In this document: piece by piece, positions 7,253 through 16,217 of the stretch
Layout: every line of letters starts with the position of its first letter
Numbering within the stretch: position 1 is the first letter of the stretch
Origin: an uncultured beta proteobacterium
GTDB taxonomy: Bacteria > Pseudomonadota > Gammaproteobacteria > Burkholderiales > SG8-39
Direction: 5' to 3'
NCBI GenBank assembly: GCA_902826155.1
Contig: CADEDU010000006.1
Span: forward strand, 118,600 to 161,798
DNA: 43,199 nucleotides
Program-made: the position numbers and the translations under genes
The notes under the pieces: generated by a model
Told to the model about the DNA's origin: nothing
The model's input: only the letters and a program-made list of their open reading frames with translations
Database searches by the model: none

Positions 7253-7993
7253 ATGCGGGTTGCATTGGTGACCGGAGGGATGGGCGGTATCGGTACCGCC
7301 GTGTGCAAGCGTCTGGCACAAAATGGCATGCGGGTGATCGCCAATTGCCTGCCCGGATTCGCGCCGCGCGAGCAGTGGCTGGCGCAGATGCGCGCCGAAG
7401 GCTTCACTGACGTGCACGTCAGCGAATTCGATGTGACGAGTCTGGAGTCCTGCAATCAGGCGATCACCCAGGCCGCGGCCAAGTGGGGCGGGATCGACGT
7501 GCTGGTCAACAACGCCGGCATCACGCGCGATTCGACGTTCCGCAAACTGTCGGCTGAAGACTGGCACGCAGTGATCACCAGCAACCTCAGCTCGGTCTTC
7601 AACGTCACCAAGCAGGTGGTCGACGGCATGGCCGAGCGCGGCTGGGGACGCATCATCACGATGTCGTCGGTGAACGGCACGCGCGGCCAGTTCGGCCAGA
7701 CCAACTACTCCGCGGCCAAGGCGGGCGTGTCGGGCTTCACCAAGGCGCTGGCGCAGGAGGTGGTGAAGAAGGGCGTGACGGTGAACTGCGTGTCGCCGGG
7801 ATATGTCGATACGCCCATGGTCGGGGCGATTCGCGCCGACGTGAAGCAGGCGTTGATCGACAGCATTCCGATGGGGCGGCTGGCGCGGCCGGAGGAGATC
7901 GCGGCGGTGGTGGCGTTCCTCACTACCGAGGAAGCGGGATACATCACCGGGGCGAACATTCCGGTGAATGGGGGGATGCACATGTATGGTTAG
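7253..7993 (+). CDS. phaB: Acetoacetyl-CoA reductase PhaB (NADPH-dependent)
   Basis: PhaB reduces acetoacetyl-CoA to (R)-3-hydroxybutyryl-CoA, the monomer used by PhaC. The 246-residue product is a short-chain dehydrogenase. It has the cofactor motif TGGMGGIG (residues 7-14), NNAG at about 86-89, the catalytic Ser in the MSSVNG segment, and YSAAK with Tyr152 and Lys156. The NGTRGQFGQTNYSAAKAG stretch and the ending PVNGGMHM are typical of PhbB rather than FabG. The ATG at 7253 has a good AGGGAGA ribosome-binding site; the upstream in-frame extension is a repeat. It lies downstream of phaC on the same strand, probably in the same transcript. Confidence 0.93.
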   Translation: MRVALVTGGMGGIGTAVCKRLAQNGMRVIANCLPGFAPREQWLAQMRAEGFTDVHVSEFDVTSLESCNQAITQAAAKWGGIDVLVNNAGITRDSTFRKLSAEDWHAVITSNLSSVFNVTKQVVDGMAERGWGRIITMSSVNGTRGQFGQTNYSAAKAGVSGFTKALAQEVVKKGVTVNCVSPGYVDTPMVGAIRADVKQALIDSIPMGRLARPEEIAAVVAFLTTEEAGYITGANIPVNGGMHMYG

Positions 7994-8018
7994 TACGTCG
8001 GCGTTGCGACGTACTAAC
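7989..8018 (+). terminator. 12-bp perfect hairpin at the end of phaB
   Basis: GTTAGTACGTCG (7989-8000) pairs perfectly with 8007-8018 across a six-base loop, and the stem includes the phaB stop codon. No T-run follows, so it is not a classical Rho-independent terminator. It may protect the 3' end of phaCB mRNA or act in both directions. Confidence 0.5.
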
Positions 8019-8022
8019 TGTG

Positions 8023-8095
8023 GTGCGGATTCGAGCGTCGCGGCTGAACCGCGCGACGCTCAATCCGCACCTGGGCGCCGGCGCTTCGCGGCGCC
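8023..8095 (+). repeat. Two further palindromes between phaB and phaR
   Basis: A 19-bp stem with one bulged base (8023-8042 with 8052-8070, nine-base loop) is followed directly by a GC-rich stem, GGCGCCG (8074-8080) with CGGCGCC (8089-8095). With the hairpin at 7989-8018, this makes three strong inverted repeats in about 105 bases. The 322-base gap otherwise holds only the phaR promoter and leader. There is no coding potential. Confidence 0.65.
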
Positions 8096-8187
8096 GCTCT
8101 TCGCATAGCGTGGTGGTTAGTGGGCGGCGCCGTTCTGAGCACTGTCTGGCGGATCGCCGAACATTTTCTGATCTTTTTCTGCGTGGC

Positions 8188-8193
8188 TATAAT
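8188..8193 (+). promoter_or_regulatory. Putative -10 element of phaR
   Basis: A perfect TATAAT lies 122 bases upstream of the phaR ATG, in an AT-richer patch that contrasts with the GC-rich surroundings. The -35 region is poor (TTTCTG at 17 bases). It suggests phaR has its own promoter after the palindrome cluster. Confidence 0.45.
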
Positions 8194-8315
8194 GGTGCGA
8201 CGCATCAGCGTGCGTGTCGAGCACAGTACACTGACGTCACCATCCCGCGCGTAACCGTCCCGCGGCAGAGCATCGAGAGGACGGGCGCGACCACCGAAGG
8301 CCCGAGGAGATCCGA

Positions 8316-8885
8316 ATGGCGAAGCAGATGCGTCTGATCAAGAAGTATCCCAATCGCCGTCTGTACGACACGCAGAGCTCCACCTACATCACCCTCGCCG
8401 ATGTGAAGGAGCTGGTGGTCAAGCAGGAGGAGTTTCAGGTGGTCGACGCCAAGAGCGGCGAAGACCTGACCCGGTCGATCCTGCTGCAGATCATTCTGGA
8501 AGAAGAGAACGCAGGCCAGCCGCTGTTCACCCATGACGCGCTGACGCAGCTGATCCGCTCCTACAGCAGCACGATGCAGGGGCTGATGGGCAACTATCTC
8601 GAGAAGAACATCCAGGCGTTCATGGACATGCAGCGCAATTTCCAGGAGCAGTCGCGCCAGATGTTCGGGGAAGGCGGCAAGCCCAACCCGGACGCGTGGG
8701 CGCAGATGATGAGCGCGCAGGCGCCGGCGATGCAGAACATGATGAACGCCTATCTGGAGCAGTCCAGGCAGGTGCTGGCGCAGATGCAAAGCCAGTTCCA
8801 GAACCAGGCCCGTTCGATGTTTTCGGGCTTTCCGTTCCCGGGTTTTCCTGGCGCGCCGCCTGGCGACAAGCCGAACGACAAATAA
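8316..8885 (+). CDS. phaR: PHA synthesis repressor PhaR
   Basis: PhaR is a DNA-binding repressor that also binds PHA granules and so senses polymer. It controls phasin and pha genes. The 189-residue protein starts with the PHB/PHA accumulation regulator DNA-binding domain (RLIKKYPNRRLYDTQSSTYITLADV, residues 6-30), followed by the accumulation-regulator domain (FTHDALTQLIRSY). The C-terminus is Gln/Met-rich, predicted helical, and ends in a Phe/Pro/Gly-rich tail (GFPFPGFPGAPPG) that could contact polymer. The ATG at 8316 has a GAGGAGA ribosome-binding site seven bases upstream. It lies after the phaCB pair with its own likely promoter; the palindrome in front of phaC is a candidate target. 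Confidence 0.93.
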   Translation: MAKQMRLIKKYPNRRLYDTQSSTYITLADVKELVVKQEEFQVVDAKSGEDLTRSILLQIILEEENAGQPLFTHDALTQLIRSYSSTMQGLMGNYLEKNIQAFMDMQRNFQEQSRQMFGEGGKPNPDAWAQMMSAQAPAMQNMMNAYLEQSRQVLAQMQSQFQNQARSMFSGFPFPGFPGAPPGDKPNDK

Positions 8886-8939
8886 CGCCGGGCTCCGGCC
8901 CGCGCCGCTGATCCCGCACGCACTTCGCGCACGTACTTT

Positions 8940-10310
8940 GTGACTGCCAAGACCATCACCCGCAAACGAACTGTGCGTGCCGCGTCGGCGGAGACGCCGC
9001 GCGTGGGCTTCGTGTCACTGGGGTGCCCGAAGGCGTTGGTCGATTCCGAGCGGATCCTCACGCAGTTGCGCGCCGAGGGCTATCAGATTGCGCCGGACTA
9101 CGCGAGCGCCGATCTGGTGGTGGTAAACACCTGCGGGTTCATCGACGACGCCGTGCACGAATCGCTCGATGCCATCGGCGAGGCGCTCGACGAGAACGGC
9201 AAGGTGATCGTCACCGGCTGTCTGGGCGCGAAGGGGTCGACGGTGCGCGATGCGCATCCGAACGTGCTGGCAGTGACCGGTCCGCATGCCACCGAAGAGG
9301 TGATGCGTGCGGTGCATGCGCATCTGCCCAAACCGCACGATCCTTTCGTCGACCTCGTTCCGCCGCAAGGGGTCAAGCTCACGCCGCGGCACTACGCGTA
9401 CTTGAAGATCGCCGAGGGCTGCAACCATCGCTGCACCTTCTGCATTATTCCGTCGATGCGCGGTGATCTGGTGTCGCGACCGATCGGCGAGGTGATGACC
9501 GAGGCCGAGCATCTGGTGGGCGCCGGCGTGAAAGAGCTGCTGGTGATCTCGCAGGACACCAGCGCGTACGGCGTCGACGTGAAGTACCGCACCGGCTTCT
9601 GGAACGGTCGGCCGATCAAGACGCGCATGCTCGAGTTGGCCGGCGCACTGGGCTCGCTCGGTGCGTGGGTGCGCCTGCACTACGTGTATCCCTATCCGCA
9701 CGTCGACGATGTCGTCGCGCTGATGGCCGAGGGAAAGGTGTTGCCCTACCTCGATGTGCCGTTTCAGCATGCCGCACCGCGCATTCTCAAGTTGATGAAG
9801 CGTCCCGCTTCAGGTGAGCAGAACATCGCGCGCATCCGCGCCTGGCGCGAGGTGTGTCCGGAGATCACGTTGCGCAGCACCTTCATCGTCGGGTTTCCCG
9901 GCGAGACCGAAGCGGAGTTTCAGGCGCTGCTGGATTTTCTCGACGAGGCGCAGCTCGATCGCGTCGGCTGCTTCGCCTATTCACCGGTCGAGGGGGCCGC
10001 GGCCAACACATTGCACGATCCGGTCCCGGCCGAAGTACAGGAGGAGCGGCGTGCCCGCTTCATGGAGAAGCAGGCGGCAATCAGCACCGCGCGGCTGGCG
10101 CGAAAGCGTGGCCAACGAATGCGTGTACTGATTGATGAAGTCGATGCCGGTAAAGGCACCGCGGTGGGTCGCTCCAGCGCGGATGCACCCGATATCGACG
10201 GGGTGGTGCATATCAAGAACGCCAAGAGAGCGAAGGCAGGAGACTGGTTGGAGGTCGAGGTGACCGATTCCGATACCCATGATCTGTGGGCGGTGCCGGT
10301 GCAGGTGTGA
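8940..10310 (+). CDS. rimO: Ribosomal protein uS12 (Asp89) methylthiotransferase RimO
   Basis: RimO is a radical-SAM enzyme that adds a methylthio group to Asp89 of ribosomal protein S12. The 456-residue protein has the UPF0004 N-terminal domain ([16 protein letters not shown], conserved Cys residues for the second 4Fe-4S cluster, also NTCGF and TGCLG). The radical-SAM motif CNHRCTFC has Cys161, Cys165 and Cys168, and a C-terminal TRAM domain starts at about residue 390. The start is a GTG at 8940; the conserved domain begins at about residue 20. It lies between phaR and the thiolase gene with no functional link to PHA, so this is probably conserved synteny or operon sharing. Confidence 0.94.
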   Translation: MTAKTITRKRTVRAASAETPRVGFVSLGCPKALVDSERILTQLRAEGYQIAPDYASADLVVVNTCGFIDDAVHESLDAIGEALDENGKVIVTGCLGAKGSTVRDAHPNVLAVTGPHATEEVMRAVHAHLPKPHDPFVDLVPPQGVKLTPRHYAYLKIAEGCNHRCTFCIIPSMRGDLVSRPIGEVMTEAEHLVGAGVKELLVISQDTSAYGVDVKYRTGFWNGRPIKTRMLELAGALGSLGAWVRLHYVYPYPHVDDVVALMAEGKVLPYLDVPFQHAAPRILKLMKRPASGEQNIARIRAWREVCPEITLRSTFIVGFPGETEAEFQALLDFLDEAQLDRVGCFAYSPVEGAAANTLHDPVPAEVQEERRARFMEKQAAISTARLARKRGQRMRVLIDEVDAGKGTAVGRSSADAPDIDGVVHIKNAKRAKAGDWLEVEVTDSDTHDLWAVPVQV

Positions 10311-10379
10311 CCGTTGCTGAGAGCGCGGCGGGCGCGCGTCTTAGTACCCTGGTAACCAGTTTTTTCGAGAGGAACAGCT

Positions 10380-11561
10380 ATGGCACGAGAAGTGGTGGTG
10401 GTGAGCGCGGCACGGACCGCAGTGGGTGACTACGGCGGTTCGCTCAAGGACATGGCGCCGACGAAGCTGGGCGCCATCGCGATTCGCGAGGCGGTGGCGC
10501 GCGCGAAGATCGATCCGGCTACGGTCGGACACGTGGTGCTGGGCAGCGTGATCCACGGCGAGGCGCGCGACATGTACATCTCGCGCGTGGCCGCGGTGGA
10601 CGCGGGTCTGCCGGTGGGGACACCGTGTCTGACGGTGAATCGGCTATGCGGCAGCGGGTTGCAGGCGATCGTCTCGGCCGCGCAGCACATCCTGTTGGGT
10701 GACACCGACGTCGTCGTGGGCGCGGGCGCCGAAAGCATGAGTCGGGCCGCGTATTTCCTGCCGGGCGCGCGCTGGGGCCAGCGCATGGGCGACGGCGCGA
10801 TGATCGATGCGATGACCGCCGCGCTGCACGATCCGTTCGGTCACGGCCACATGGGCATCACCGCCGAGAACATCGCTGCCAAGTACGGCATCAGCCGCGA
10901 GGAGCAGGATGCCTTCTCGGTCGAATCGCACCGGCGTGCGTCGGCGGCGATCAAGGCGGGCCACTTCAAGGCCCAGATCGTGCCGGTCGAGATCAAGTCC
11001 AAGCAGGGCCCGGTTGCGTTCGACACCGACGAGCATGTGCGTCATGGCGCCAAGATCGAGGACATGGCCAAACTCAAGGCGGTGTTCAAGAAGGACGGTT
11101 CGGTGACCGCGGGCAACGCTTCAGGGATCAATGACGGCGGGTCGGCGATCGTGATGATGGAAGCGGCGGCCGCCGAGCGCGCCAAGGTGAAGCCGATGGC
11201 CCGGCTGGTCGGCTATGCGCATGCGGGGGTCGAGCCGCAGCTCATGGGCCTGGGGCCGATTCCCGCGGTGCGCCGCGTGTTCGAGAAGACCGGCCTCAAG
11301 CCCGCCGACATGGACGTCATCGAATCGAACGAGGCGTTCGCGGTGCAGGCGATGTCGGTGACGCGCGATCTCGGTCTGGATCCGGCGAAGGTCAATCCGA
11401 ATGGCGGTGCGGTGGCGCTGGGTCATCCGATCGGTGCGACCGGTGCGATCCTCACCACCAAGGCGCTGTATGAGCTCGAGCGCGTCAAGAAGCGCTACGC
11501 ACTGGTGACCATGTGCATCGGCGGCGGGCAGGGCATTGCCGCGATCTTCGAGCGCATCTGA
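10380..11561 (+). CDS. bktB: Acetyl-CoA C-acyltransferase (beta-ketothiolase), BktB-like
   Basis: Thiolase condenses two acetyl-CoA to acetoacetyl-CoA (or acetyl- with propionyl-CoA for BktB-type enzymes), the first step of PHA synthesis. It can also run in the degradative direction. The 393-residue protein has the acylated Cys90 in NRLCGSG, the His motif GHPIGATG and the second active Cys in CIGGGQG near the C-terminus. Its segments (RDMYISRVAAVDAG, HDPFGHGHMGITAEN, TFDTDEHVRH-like stretch, ending GIAAIFERI) look closer to Cupriavidus BktB than to PhaA. The ATG follows a GAGAGGAACA ribosome-binding site. It is separated from phaCBR by rimO. Confidence 0.9.
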   Translation: MAREVVVVSAARTAVGDYGGSLKDMAPTKLGAIAIREAVARAKIDPATVGHVVLGSVIHGEARDMYISRVAAVDAGLPVGTPCLTVNRLCGSGLQAIVSAAQHILLGDTDVVVGAGAESMSRAAYFLPGARWGQRMGDGAMIDAMTAALHDPFGHGHMGITAENIAAKYGISREEQDAFSVESHRRASAAIKAGHFKAQIVPVEIKSKQGPVAFDTDEHVRHGAKIEDMAKLKAVFKKDGSVTAGNASGINDGGSAIVMMEAAAAERAKVKPMARLVGYAHAGVEPQLMGLGPIPAVRRVFEKTGLKPADMDVIESNEAFAVQAMSVTRDLGLDPAKVNPNGGAVALGHPIGATGAILTTKALYELERVKKRYALVTMCIGGGQGIAAIFERI

Positions 11562-11586
11562 GCGCCTCGCAGCGCAGGACGCAAAC

Positions 11587-11612
11587 AACGGCGCCGCGAG
11601 GCGCCGTTTCAG
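11587..11612 (+). terminator. Hairpin terminator after the thiolase gene
   Basis: AACGGCGCC (11587-11595) pairs perfectly with 11600-11608 around a GCGA loop, followed by a short T-containing tail. It lies in the 53-base gap between the convergent thiolase and EamA genes. Because the stem is bounded by AA and TT, it could serve both strands. Confidence 0.7.
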
Positions 11613-11614
11613 TT

Positions 11615-12499
11615 TCAGCTTGCGGCGCTCGTCCCGCGTGCCTGTCGTGCGATCAGCAGCAGGCCGCTGCCGACGATGATGGTGATGCCGAACAGTCCCC
11701 ATGCGTCGGGAAAGTCGCCGAACACGAACCAGCCCAGCGTGAGCGTGCCGACCAGTTGCGCGTAGACGAACGGTGCGAGCAGCGAAGCCGGCGCGCGCTC
11801 GTAGCCGCGGATCAGCAGGAAGTGGCCGATCCCGCCGAACACACCTAGCATGATGAAACCAAGCGTGTGCCAGAAGTTGTGCGGCCATTGCCACACGAAC
11901 GGCAGTACCAACAGCAGCACCACCGTGCCGACGACGGCAGGGTAGAACAGTGTGGTGGTGGGTGGATCGATGCCGGCAATGCGTCGCGTCATCAGCTGAT
12001 AGGCGGCCATCAGCAGCGCGGTGCAGATCGGCAGTACGGTCCACCATGAGAAGGCGTCGGTGCCGGGTCGAATGATGAACAGCATACCGACCAGCCCACC
12101 CGCGATCGCCACCCAGCTCGCGGCGGGCACACGCTCGTGCAGCACCGGGCCGGCGAGCACCGCTACGAACAGCGGCGCGAGGAAGGTGATCGCCGACACT
12201 TCCGCCAGCGGCAGGAACGGCAGGGTGCTGAAGAAGGTGAGCGAGGAGCCGGTGAGCACCAGCCCGCGCCAGAATTGGAAGCGTGGCCGTTTGCTGCGGA
12301 TCAGTTCCATCCCGCGCCTGGGCGCCAGCAGGATGATCATGACGATCATCTGGAAGAAGTAGCGCGCCCACACGATGAGGAGCGGCGAATAGTCGCGGGT
12401 GAGCAATTTCGCCACCGCATCGGTGCACGCGAACACCGATACCGCCGCGATCATCATGCCGATGCCGGCGAGTCGGCGTTGGGCTTCGGTCTTGGCCAT
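11615..12499 (-). CDS. EamA/DMT-superfamily transporter (first copy)
   Basis: This 294-residue integral membrane protein has about ten hydrophobic helices arranged as two EamA repeats (residues about 10-140 and 150-285). Such drug/metabolite transporters move amino acids, nucleotide derivatives or other small metabolites; the substrate is not readable here. The EamA signatures FFSTLPFLPLAEVSAITFLAPLFVAVLAG and GFIMLGVFGGIGHFLLIRGYERAPASLLAPFVYAQLVG end each half. It begins 34 bases after the stop of the second EamA gene, in the same minus-strand run as prfB and lysS, but is only loosely related to it in sequence. That argues for two different transporters rather than a fresh duplication. Confidence 0.85.
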   Translation of the reverse strand: MAKTEAQRRLAGIGMMIAAVSVFACTDAVAKLLTRDYSPLLIVWARYFFQMIVMIILLAPRRGMELIRSKRPRFQFWRGLVLTGSSLTFFSTLPFLPLAEVSAITFLAPLFVAVLAGPVLHERVPAASWVAIAGGLVGMLFIIRPGTDAFSWWTVLPICTALLMAAYQLMTRRIAGIDPPTTTLFYPAVVGTVVLLLVLPFVWQWPHNFWHTLGFIMLGVFGGIGHFLLIRGYERAPASLLAPFVYAQLVGTLTLGWFVFGDFPDAWGLFGITIIVGSGLLLIARQARGTSAAS

Positions 12500-12533
12500 C
12501 GACGATGCTCTGCGCGATGCGTGCTCGGCCGGA

Positions 12534-13394
12534 TCAGCCGAGTGCCAGCGCGATGACGCCTGCGCTCATCACGCCCGCGGCGATCAGACGCCGGCGCGCA
12601 TCGGTCTCGCCCAGCAGCCGCGCCCCGAACCAGGCGCCGACGAGAATGCTGATCTCGCGTGCGGGTGCAACGTAGCTCACCGGGGTGAATGTCATCGCGG
12701 TAAGCACGAGGATGTAGGCGAGCGGCGACAGCACTGCCGCCGCGAATGCCGCAGTTCGATGACCGTGCCATGCCTCGCGCACCGATTGCTTGTTGCGCAT
12801 CGCGATCGGCGAGAGCAGCAGCACGCGGCCGAAGTTCTCGCCCCAGTGCAGAAGCACCGGCGGCACCAGCGCAACGGTGACTGCCTGCTGGTCGCAGATC
12901 GTGTAGGCCGCTACGGTGCAACCGGTCAGGAACGCGAACAGCAGGCTGTTGCGCGTGGCACTGTGGGCGAGGGTGCGCACGGTGCCGGAGATGTAAAGTG
13001 CGCCACAGATGATCGCCAGTGCGCCCAGCAATGCGATCGGTCCGGGCCGTTCGCCGAGCACCGTGATGGCGACGATGATCGTGAGCAGCGGTCCGGTTGC
13101 GCGCGCCAGCGGATAGACCACCGACAGATCACCGAAGCGGTAGCCGCGATCGAGCATCAGGAAGTAGCCGGTGTGAATGATCGCGCTGGCGACGATGAAG
13201 CCAAGCGCCGTCCAGCCCAGCGTGAATCGCGCATTCCACAGCAGCGCGAGCGCGATCGGCGCATAGATGCACGTGGCGAGCGCCGCGAACAGCCACACGA
13301 ACCCCACACCGCCGCCGGTGCGCTTGAGGAGCAGGTTCCAGCCGGCGTGGGCGAACGCCGCGATCAACACCAACACGAGCGCGAGGAGCGTCAC
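12534..13394 (-). CDS. EamA/DMT-superfamily transporter (second copy, coupled to lysS)
   Basis: This 286-residue membrane protein has about ten helices in two EamA halves (for example [31 protein letters not shown] at about residues 88-118 and [29 protein letters not shown] near the C-terminus). The segment [12 protein letters not shown] is typical of a DMT subgroup with no defined substrate. The start is a GTG whose bases overlap the lysS stop by four (GTGA), so translation is probably coupled to lysS, an unusual partner for a transporter. Function beyond small-molecule export or import is not inferred. Confidence 0.83.
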   Translation of the reverse strand: MTLLALVLVLIAAFAHAGWNLLLKRTGGGVGFVWLFAALATCIYAPIALALLWNARFTLGWTALGFIVASAIIHTGYFLMLDRGYRFGDLSVVYPLARATGPLLTIIVAITVLGERPGPIALLGALAIICGALYISGTVRTLAHSATRNSLLFAFLTGCTVAAYTICDQQAVTVALVPPVLLHWGENFGRVLLLSPIAMRNKQSVREAWHGHRTAAFAAAVLSPLAYILVLTAMTFTPVSYVAPAREISILVGAWFGARLLGETDARRRLIAAGVMSAGVIALALG

Positions 13395-14905
13395 TCCGGC
13401 CGCATCTGCGGGAACAGGATGACGTCGCGAATCGACGGTGAATCGGTGAGCAGCATGACCAGCCGGTCGATGCCGATGCCTTCACCCGCGGTCGGTGGCA
13501 GACCGTATTCGAGCGCCCGGATGTAGTCGGCGTCGTAGAACATCGCCTCTTCGTCGCCCGCGGCTTTCGCTTTGGCCTGATCGGCGAAGCGCGCGGCTTG
13601 ATCTTCCGGATCGTTCAGCTCGGAGAACCCGTTGGCCATCTCGCGGCCGGTGATGAACAGTTCGAACCGATCGGTGATGTCGGGGTTGCTGTCATTGCGC
13701 CGAGCCAACGGTGACACCTCGGCCGGGTAGTCGATGATGAAGGTCGGCTGGATCAGCTGGCTCTCGGTGGTTTCTTCGAAGTACACCAGTTGCAGCGTGC
13801 CGATGCCGGCCTGCTTGTCGACTTTCGCATTGCGCTTGGCCAGTTCGGCGAGCAGCCAGGCGCGGTCGCCGAGCTGCGCATCGGTGGTCTGCGGATGGTA
13901 TTTGCGCACCGCTTGCGCCACGGTGAGCCGATCGAACGGCTTGGCCAGGTCGATCGTGTGCTCGCCGTAACGCACCTGCTGCGTCCCGAGCACGTTTTGC
14001 GCGACGGTCCGCAGCATCTCCTCGGTGAAGCTCATCAGGTAGCGATAGTCCCGATACGCCTCGTAGAACTCCATCATCGTGAATTCGGGGTTGTGGCGCG
14101 TCGAGATGCCCTCGTTGCGGAAGTTGCGGTTGATCTCGAACACCTTCTCCAGGCCACCCACGACCAGACGCTTGAGGTACAGCTCCGGCGCGATGCGCAG
14201 ATAGAGCTGCATGTCGAGTGCGTTGTGATGCGTGATGAACGGCTTGGCCGCCGCGCCGCCGGGAATCGGCTGCATCATCGGCGTTTCCACTTCCAGGTAG
14301 CCGCGCGCCACCATGAACGCGCGGATCTCCTGCACGATCCGGCTGCGCAACTGGAAGGTGCGGCGCGCCTCTTCACTGGTGATCAGATCGACGTAGCGCT
14401 GGCGATAGCGCTGTTCCTGGTCGGCCAGACCGTGAAACTTTTCCGGTAGTGGCCGTAGCGCCTTGCTCAGCAACTGGACGCTGGTCACGCGCACCGACAA
14501 CTCGCCGGTCTTGGTCTTGAACAGCGTGCCCTCGGCGCCGAGGATGTCGCCGAGATCCCAGTGCTTGAACGCCGCATGGGCGGCCGCGCCGGTGGCATCG
14601 TCGGTCAGGTAAAGCTGAATGCGCCCGGACATGTCCTGGATCGTGGCGAAGCTCGCCTTGCCCATCACGCGCTTGAGCATCAGGCGACCGGCCACCGCGA
14701 CGGTGGTGGGATCGGTGTCGAACGCTTCCTTGGCGCGCTCGCCGTGGGCGGCGTGCAGATCGGCAGCGAGATCGTGCCGATCGAAGTCGTTCGGGAACGC
14801 GTTGCCGAGTTTGCGCAACTCGGTGAGCTTGGCGCGGCGCTCGGCTTGGATCTGGCTTTCGTCGGCCGCTGTGTCTTGTGCCGGCTGCCTGGCTGCGTCG
14901 TTCAT
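13391..14905 (-). CDS. lysS: Lysyl-tRNA synthetase, class II
   Basis: LysS charges tRNA-Lys. The 504-residue protein has an N-terminal OB-fold anticodon-binding domain (about 65-170, [21 protein letters not shown]) and a class II catalytic core. Motif 1 is in [22 protein letters not shown], motif 2 is [23 protein letters not shown] and motif 3 is [14 protein letters not shown]. The ATG overlaps the prfB stop by four bases (ATGA), the conserved prfB-lysS arrangement known from Escherichia coli. The acidic/Gln-rich first 20 residues are typical for bacterial LysS. Confidence 0.96.
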   Translation of the reverse strand: MNDAARQPAQDTAADESQIQAERRAKLTELRKLGNAFPNDFDRHDLAADLHAAHGERAKEAFDTDPTTVAVAGRLMLKRVMGKASFATIQDMSGRIQLYLTDDATGAAAHAAFKHWDLGDILGAEGTLFKTKTGELSVRVTSVQLLSKALRPLPEKFHGLADQEQRYRQRYVDLITSEEARRTFQLRSRIVQEIRAFMVARGYLEVETPMMQPIPGGAAAKPFITHHNALDMQLYLRIAPELYLKRLVVGGLEKVFEINRNFRNEGISTRHNPEFTMMEFYEAYRDYRYLMSFTEEMLRTVAQNVLGTQQVRYGEHTIDLAKPFDRLTVAQAVRKYHPQTTDAQLGDRAWLLAELAKRNAKVDKQAGIGTLQLVYFEETTESQLIQPTFIIDYPAEVSPLARRNDSNPDITDRFELFITGREMANGFSELNDPEDQAARFADQAKAKAAGDEEAMFYDADYIRALEYGLPPTAGEGIGIDRLVMLLTDSPSIRDVILFPQMRPE

Positions 14906-16030
14906 GATTGCCCCTCGGCTTCGAGACCTACGCCCTGCTTCAGGCTCGCGCTGATGAAATCATCGAGATCACCATCGAGCACGGCCTGGGTATTGCCGAT
15001 TTCGATATTGGTGCGCAGATCCTTGATGCGAGATTGATCGAGCACGTAGGAGCGGATCTGATGGCCCCACGCGATGTCGGTCTTGGCATCCTCGAGCGCC
15101 TGTTTGGCCTGCGTGCGTTTGCGCAGTTCGAGTTCGTACAGCCGCGACTTCAGCATTGCCATCGCCTCGGCGCGGTTGCGATGCTGCGATCGATCGCTCT
15201 GGCATTGCACGACGATGTTGGTCGGCAGATGCGTGATGCGCACGGCGGAGTCGGTGCGGTTGACGTGCTGACCGCCGGCACCGGACGCGCGGTACGTGTC
15301 GATGCGCAGGTCGGCGGGGTTTATGTCGACCTCGATCGAGTCATCCACTTCCGGGTATACGAACACGCTGGCGAACGAGGTGTGCCGCCGGGCGTTGGAA
15401 TCGAACGGCGATTTGCGCACCAGCCGGTGCACGCCGCTTTCGGTGCGCAGATGGCCATATGCATACTCGCCCGTCACCTTGATCGACGCGCTCTTGATGC
15501 CGGCCACCTCACCGTCGGACTGCTCGAGCACCTCGACCTGGAAGCCCTTGCGCTCGCTGTAGCGCAGGTACATGCGCATCAGGATCTGCGCCCAGTCCTG
15601 TGCTTCGGTGCCCCCCGATCCGGCCTGCAGGTCGATGAAACACGAGTTCGGATCGAGCGGATCGGCGAACATGCGCCGGAACTCCATGTCTTCGACCGTC
15701 TTGCGGACCGCGCCGACGTCTTTCTCCACCGCAATCAGCGTGGCGTCGTCGCCTTCTTCGCGGGCGAGGGCAAACAGCTCGCTGGTGTCCTGATGATCCT
15801 GGTTGAGTTGCGTGAGGCCTTCGACGACCAGGTCCAGGGATTTCTTCTCGCGCCCGAGATCCTGCGCGCGTTTGGTGTCGTTCCAGACGGCGGGGTCTTC
15901 GAGTTCCTTGCTGACGGTGGCTAGCCGCGTCTGTTTGGTATCGAAGTCAAAGATACCTCCGCAATTCGGCGATGCGCGCACCCAGGTCGTCGATCGATGC
16001 GGCGATTGCGTTGAGACGTTCGGCTTCCAT
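14902..16030 (-). CDS. prfB: Peptide chain release factor 2 (RF2), expressed by programmed +1 frameshift
   Basis: RF2 terminates translation at UGA and UAA. The first 27 codons run from the ATG at 16030 to CTT (15952-15950) and then hit TGA at 15949-15947. After a +1 shift, the remaining 348 codons run from 15948 to 14902, giving about 375 residues. The second part carries the stop-codon-reading SPF motif ([11 protein letters not shown]) and the [16 protein letters not shown] peptidyl-tRNA hydrolysis loop, so the protein is intact once shifted. The upstream frame alone continues back to 16186 but has no family similarity there. A TATAAT lies 35-40 bases ahead of the ATG. Annotation software may wrongly give two genes or a short protein starting at an internal codon. 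Confidence 0.95.
15946..15960 (-). promoter_or_regulatory. prfB programmed frameshift site
   Basis: On the minus strand the sequence reads GGAGGTATCTTTGAC. An internal Shine-Dalgarno-like GGAGG lies three bases before the CTT slip codon, followed by the in-frame TGA and C, the poor-termination context. This is the classical RF2 autoregulatory element: low RF2 lets the ribosome slip by +1. Confidence 0.95.
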
Positions 16031-16064
16031 GGAGTAGGCGATCGCTAAGGGAGAAGAATCGAAA

Positions 16065-16070
16065 ATTATA
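16065..16070 (-). promoter_or_regulatory. Putative -10 element of prfB
   Basis: A perfect TATAAT (minus strand) lies 34 bases before the prfB ATG, giving a leader of about 28 bases. The -35 is weak. It would drive the prfB-lysS-EamA-EamA run. Confidence 0.45.
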
Positions 16071-16217
16071 CCTCGCAGCCGCAGCGCCAAGACGTGATCG
16101 GATGAGGCGACGCGAGGGTGTATGGCATCAGGTCGTGCCGGCGCCGCCACGGGTTCGAGCCTGACTCGGACGGTTGCGACGGGCAAGCGGGCGAGACCCG
16201 TTTGCTATCATCGTTCG

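Noticed and set aside
10349..10365. CTGG-TAA-CCAG followed by TTTTTT as a terminator after rimO
   Set aside because: The stem is only four pairs and it stands immediately before the thiolase ribosome-binding site, so it is probably coincidence.
14908..15924. A 338-codon plus-strand frame opposite prfB
   Set aside because: It is the shadow of the RF2 gene with no recognisable domain; prfB has SPF and GGQ motifs and a frameshift site.
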